Below, piece by piece: positions 30,756 to 34,142 of a stretch of 34,142 nt of DNA. The position numbers and the translations under genes were made by a program. This stretch comes from Chara braunii (Eukaryota > Streptophyta > Charophyceae > Charales > Characeae): the NCBI GenBank assembly GCA_003427395.1, contig BFEA01000881.1:304803-338944 (forward strand), given 5' to 3'. How positions within the stretch are numbered: position 1 is the first letter of the stretch; each line of letters begins with the position of its first letter. The notes beneath the pieces are model-generated. The model ran no database searches. It worked only from the letters and a program-made list of their open reading frames with translations, and was not told the DNA's origin.

Positions 30756-30977
30756 GACCGTTGGACTTTAGGCAAGGGCTTAGTTCCTCCCAACAACTAT
30801 CATCAATTTACTTGTCTCATCTATGAGAGGTAGAATGGTGCCAACACTTCTTAATGATTTATAAATAACCGCTCAGAAGGTCATGACAATGTGAAAAACT
30901 CGGTTGTTGGACTGATAGGTGATTATCTGCCTATTTTATTTTTAAGTTTAGTCTTCGAAGTTTTATGAGACGTACGC
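30756..30977 (+). other. Short 3' non-coding stretch between gag and second LTR
   Basis: 222 bases without open frame. No polypurine tract is visible directly before the LTR (the last bases are TTTTATGAGACGTACGC), although one is expected for plus-strand priming. This is the main reason to doubt a simple gag-only progenitor. Confidence 0.6.
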
Positions 30978-31407
30978 TGTCGGCGCGAATACCCTTACAA
31001 GGGTATCTGCCCTGTTTTTTACAAGTGACAGGAAAGACTGGGAGAGGTAGGACTTTCCGGGTGACCGCGCGAGTCGCGGCAGCCGTCCGAGTGTGGATAA
31101 GGGTTGTTTAGCATAAGTGTGAGCGCGCAGCTTTAAGGTGCGCGTGTGATTTTTCCTTTTGATCACGAAAGCCGACAAGGTTGGCCGGATTACCTTCCTG
31201 TTGACTAAGCTAAGGTCTTGGAGGTTGTCAAAAGTCCATTGGCAGGCACGTTTGACCAGTGCTAGGACTGGCACGTGGGTAAGCACGCGGAATGGCCACG
31301 GCGCGGGTTCGGTAGGCCGGCGCGGACGCTTAGTGGCCATAGGTGCAAATGCGGGCTGAGGGAATGACCAGGGCGTTTTCGTGGCCCTGAATATGGCGCG
31401 ACACTAC

Positions 31408-31417
31408 TTTATATAGG
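31408..31417 (+). promoter_or_regulatory. TATA box of the second LTR
   Basis: TTTATATAGG at offset ~430 from the LTR start, followed by GAGGTCGCGCC. The reverse LTR has TTTATGTAGG at the matching offset. It predicts a transcript start near 31440, making U3 ~0.45 kb and the rest of the LTR transcribed. Confidence 0.6.
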
Positions 31418-32122
31418 AGGTCGCGCCTGTTGGTCTCAAGCTGGGGCATAACCCTATAGGTTACGGTGTTGGACTACTGCTATGGAGGTTCAAGGATCGA
31501 GGCTAACGGGTGTCGGTGCAGCAGCAGCGGAGAGTCATGGAGAAAACTGAGGGGGTTGAGGGTTCGACGGGGCTATTCCCCCTCGGTTTTGTTAGTAGGC
31601 GCGGCAACGGACCCGATCCACGGGACCGGTAGGGTATCAGCAGTCCCCGCCCCTTGTTTATGATTTTTTTTATATATGTTATTTTATTTTATTTTATTTT
31701 TGTTTTTATTTATTATTATTATTATTCGCGGTTCCGTTCTGGTTCGCGGGGGAATGGTGCCGCGGCTCGTAGTTCAAATCCTGAAGAGCCGCGAGTCGGG
31801 TACTACCGTGGCTAGGTCCTTTGGGACATCCGTTAATATTGGAACGATGCAGGGAAGATTGGCGCGGCCCCGGTGAACGGAGGATATGCATAAATCGAGG
31901 GGCGGGGCCGCGGCTGAGTGCTGTCAGAGTGTCGAATGCCGTCACACTGCGCCGTGTGAGAGGCCGGGGTGGCGACTGCGGGAGCAAAGGGAGGGGCGAG
32001 CACAGTCAATAGGAGGGAAAAGGAAGCGAGCGGAGCGCAGCAAGCAGCAGGCGGAGTCGGGGGGCGAGGGGGATGAACCCGGCTAGGACTTGCGTCGAGG
32101 TGCGTTCGGAGGAAGAGTGGTG

Positions 32123-32161
32123 ATCTCGCTCGTTGCTCGACGGAAACGGACGAGCGGAGAT
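32123..32161 (+). other. Hairpin family A unit in the second LTR
   Basis: ATCTC-GCTCGT and ACGAGC-G-GAGAT pair around a 12-base loop. The sequence downstream (GGGGTTTTTCGCTATGGCGA) matches the array A consensus, and decayed units follow near 32300 and 32460. Confidence 0.65.
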
Positions 32162-32660
32162 GGTAGTTCGGGGTTTTTCGCTATGGCGAACCCGAATTTG
32201 AGGTTAGTTTGATTAAGAAGTGAATAGATAAAGAGTCAGTAGGAAGAGCTGCTGCGCGGCGATGTCGGGAAGAAGTGGGTATGGCAGGAGGGAGATGTCA
32301 TACCGTGCCCGATCCTTTATGGAATCAGACGAGGTAAGAGACTAAATCGGGGTTTTCGTGATAGACGATCCGAAATCTATAGTTAGAATTAGTGGAAAAC
32401 TAATAGAAAAGGGTCGAGGAGGAGAAGAGATTGCGTGAAGGGGGGAAAGGATTTCAATCGTGGGCTAGGATGAATCTTCACGGGTTTAGACGGAAGGTTC
32501 GCTGCCTTTTGGTTGGAGTGAGCGTAGAGTTAGTAGCCGGTGGGGTCGTTCAGAGGCTATCGGGGAGACATGTTGGGCGAGTTTGAGTGAGGCGTCAGTG
32601 TTGATAGGGAGTTAGAGGGATAGAGGTTAAAGGAAGAGAGGAGACCGGGAAAAAGAGAAA

Positions 32661-32698
32661 GGATGAATCTGCCCGCACTTTAGCAGAGGGTTCATTCC
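32661..32698 (+). other. Hairpin family D, copy 4
   Basis: ATGAATCTGCCCGC...GCAGAGGGTTCATT keeps the outer TGAATC/GGTTCA pairing (with one G-T pair) but has a weaker inner stem than other copies. Confidence 0.45.
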
Positions 32699-33736
32699 GA
32701 CTTCTCTCCCTGAATCATCGGGGGTAGCCTTCTCCATTCTCACGGGTGATCTATTCGGTACGGCCCATCCTAATCGAAGGTAGCGTCGAGGGCCGTAGCG
32801 TGGGCCCCACCGCGAGATTGGAGACTTACCCTACGGCCACCGGGCCCTCTCTCGGAAGCACCAATCGTAATACTCTCTCGGGTGGAGGGGTATTCGCCCC
32901 GTGACTCTGAATGCACGAGGTAGCGCGGGGCAACCAGGTGCACGAGGGGGCTTAAAGACGGGCAACGGGGCAGGACGAGCGGGAAAGCATTGAGGTGGGG
33001 AGGGGAAAAAAGCCCATGGACCTGTGGTGAAGCTGCGTACATGAGGTGTGGAGCTCGTTGTAAACTGTTGTTTTCTTATTGGAGCTGCGGTCGGGCTGCC
33101 CTTCGCAGATCAAGTATGTGTTTGAAGTCTCCGTCCCGGGTCCGCAACTCTCGATTAGTGATTTTTCAGTCATAGGGTACAGCATTGGCAGCCGGATGCG
33201 GTCGGACGCTGGAGCAGATGATGGAAAGGCAATGAACACGGGGGAAGGACTACGCAACAGATGCCTACATGCATGGTCTGTTGCTGCAGGAGTAACTAGA
33301 TCCTGCCCTTCGCTCCACTGCGAAGACGGAGAAGACTGCTAAGCCGGCGAGATGACTGAGTTATTGAAGGAGGAGTTGGGTACAAGCGTGACTGTGTAGG
33401 CTGGTCGCGCATGCTGTTGATTCGCGAAATGCTGCAGTACACCAAGGCGGCAAGCAGTGTATGAATAGCTTACCGTTTCCTTCAGTTTACATTTGCATGA
33501 CTACCGCACCGTAGCTGTACATCCGGCTGTCCTCCCTAGCTGTGTTTTCTACTGCAGCAGTGGTAGAGCCTACTGCAGGCCGCTGCGCGGTTTATGGTGG
33601 GGAATGTAAGTGCGGAGTAGGAGGCGGAGGCAAAGCATTCCAGAGGGGGTTGTTGCTGCGAGTCAGGGAGGTCGTCAGGGGGTCAACAGCGGGCGGTGAG
33701 ACCATAGTTGACCAAGCGTGCTGTATGTTTTTGGCC

Positions 33737-33960
33737 ACCATTGCGGGGACCTCAGGCGAATCAACACAACAAGGCCCTCTCTCGCGCGTCTGAGCGCACC
33801 TCCCTTGGATCGGAGAGTCTCAAACTCTCTCCTTCTGCCCTTCTTAATCTAAGTCTAGTCTATTTGGTTCTGAGAGGAAGGCGGCAGGTGGGATTGCAAC
33901 CCGTAATCCGCAGCAAGACTCTGTAGGGAGTCAGCCCACCGATTGCGGGAGCTCTGCCGG
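33737..33960 (+). other. Conserved ~250-bp LTR domain, third copy, cut short
   Basis: Matches 24211-24435 through GATTGCGGGAGCTCTGCCGG, then ends abruptly. The closing hairpin arm is absent. Confidence 0.75.
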
Positions 33961-34142
33961 CTATGTTACCGCGCGTTCATTGAACGCGCGTTTCGCGTTC
34001 CAAAAATGAACGCGGTGAACGCGCGTTCACTGAACACGCCTGAACGCATTTGACGCGTTCGCGCAGGGGGGTGGGCGGCGTGGGGGAGGGTTTTGGGTAG
34101 TGTGGCGAATGGCGGCGGTGCTTGGGGGGGCTGCGGGCAGTG
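33961..34142. mobile_element. Edge of a GC-rich palindromic insertion
   Basis: Begins CTATGTTACC and contains a perfect hairpin CGCGCGTTCA-T-TGAACGCGCG (33970-33990), then at least five more copies of GAACGCG or its complement up to about 34060. It is unlike anything else in the window and starts precisely where the LTR stops, so it is probably the end of a nested element, class unknown. Confidence 0.45.

Larger units (their letters stand above)
20508..33960 (+). mobile_element. Gag-only giant-LTR retrotransposon (Ty3-like), 3' truncated in this window
   Basis: The order is 5' LTR (20508-27897), tRNA-Asp PBS (27900), ~1.8-kb leader, gag (29709-30755), 222 bases of non-coding sequence and a second LTR in the same orientation (from 30978). 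No protease, reverse transcriptase, RNase H or integrase is present, and no chromodomain. Non-autonomous LTR-gag-LTR elements are known in plants (TR-GAG type). The PBS and the CCHC gag fit Ty3-type elements. Against a single simple insertion: the two LTRs differ considerably in their first ~900 bases, and no polypurine tract precedes the second LTR, so the structure could be an old element or a recombinant of two. Confidence 0.7.
30978..33960 (+). mobile_element. Second LTR, truncated by a new sequence at 33961
   Basis: Starts TGTCGGCGCGAATACCC, like the other LTRs, and can be followed through the U3, the ATTTTATTTTATT-type T-rich tract, hairpin array A, a family D hairpin and most of the conserved domain. 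Similarity stops after GCTCTGCCGG at 33960, inside the closing hairpin of that domain. Its U3 resembles the reverse LTR (shared GGTTACGG, GGGTTGAGGG, CAGTTTTGTTGG/CGGTTTTGTTAG) more than the 5' LTR. Confidence 0.75.

Overview
This is a repeat-dominated piece of a eukaryotic nuclear genome, with no operons and no intact host gene that I can recognise. The best clue to the host is a retrotransposon primer-binding site complementary to the 3' end of plant-type tRNA-Asp(GTC), a primer used by plant Ty3 elements of the Tat/Athila kind. That points to a plant or streptophyte alga, but I cannot name the species. Two N gaps (12859-12962 and 23148-23797) both sit in GA microsatellites.

Layout. 1-1993: CT microsatellites, a foldback MITE (1157-1281) and a tRNA-headed SINE with an 11-bp target duplication (1347-1845). 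1994-11517: one complete giant LTR (9,524 bp) in reverse orientation, with a TIR element (4425-5368) and a hairpin-rich block (2999-3580) that the other LTRs lack. 11518-20507: non-LTR sequence with microsatellites, five copies of a dispersed ~300-bp repeat, several foldbacks, hydrophobic reverse-strand ORF fragments and a Ser-rich ORF containing a 117-bp in-frame duplication. 20508-33960: a forward LTR retroelement made of a 5' LTR (20508-27897), PBS (27900), long leader, gag with one internal TAG (29709-30755) and the first ~3 kb of a second LTR (from 30978). 33961-34142: a new GC-rich palindromic sequence that interrupts the second LTR.

How it fits together. The three LTR copies share exact ends (TGTCG...CGACA). 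In the two copies where it is seen, a TATA-like box lies only ~0.4 kb from the start, so most of the 7-9.5 kb LTR should be transcribed leader. That leader carries at least four families of stem-loops whose paired bases change together between copies. A splice donor conserved near the LTR 3' end, and a branch point plus acceptor 25 bases before the gag ATG, suggest a spliced gag mRNA that lacks the PBS. No protease, RT, RNase H or integrase lies between gag and the second LTR, so the element looks non-autonomous (LTR-gag-LTR). The strongest candidate for an undescribed system here is this gag-only giant-LTR element with its arrays of covarying hairpins.
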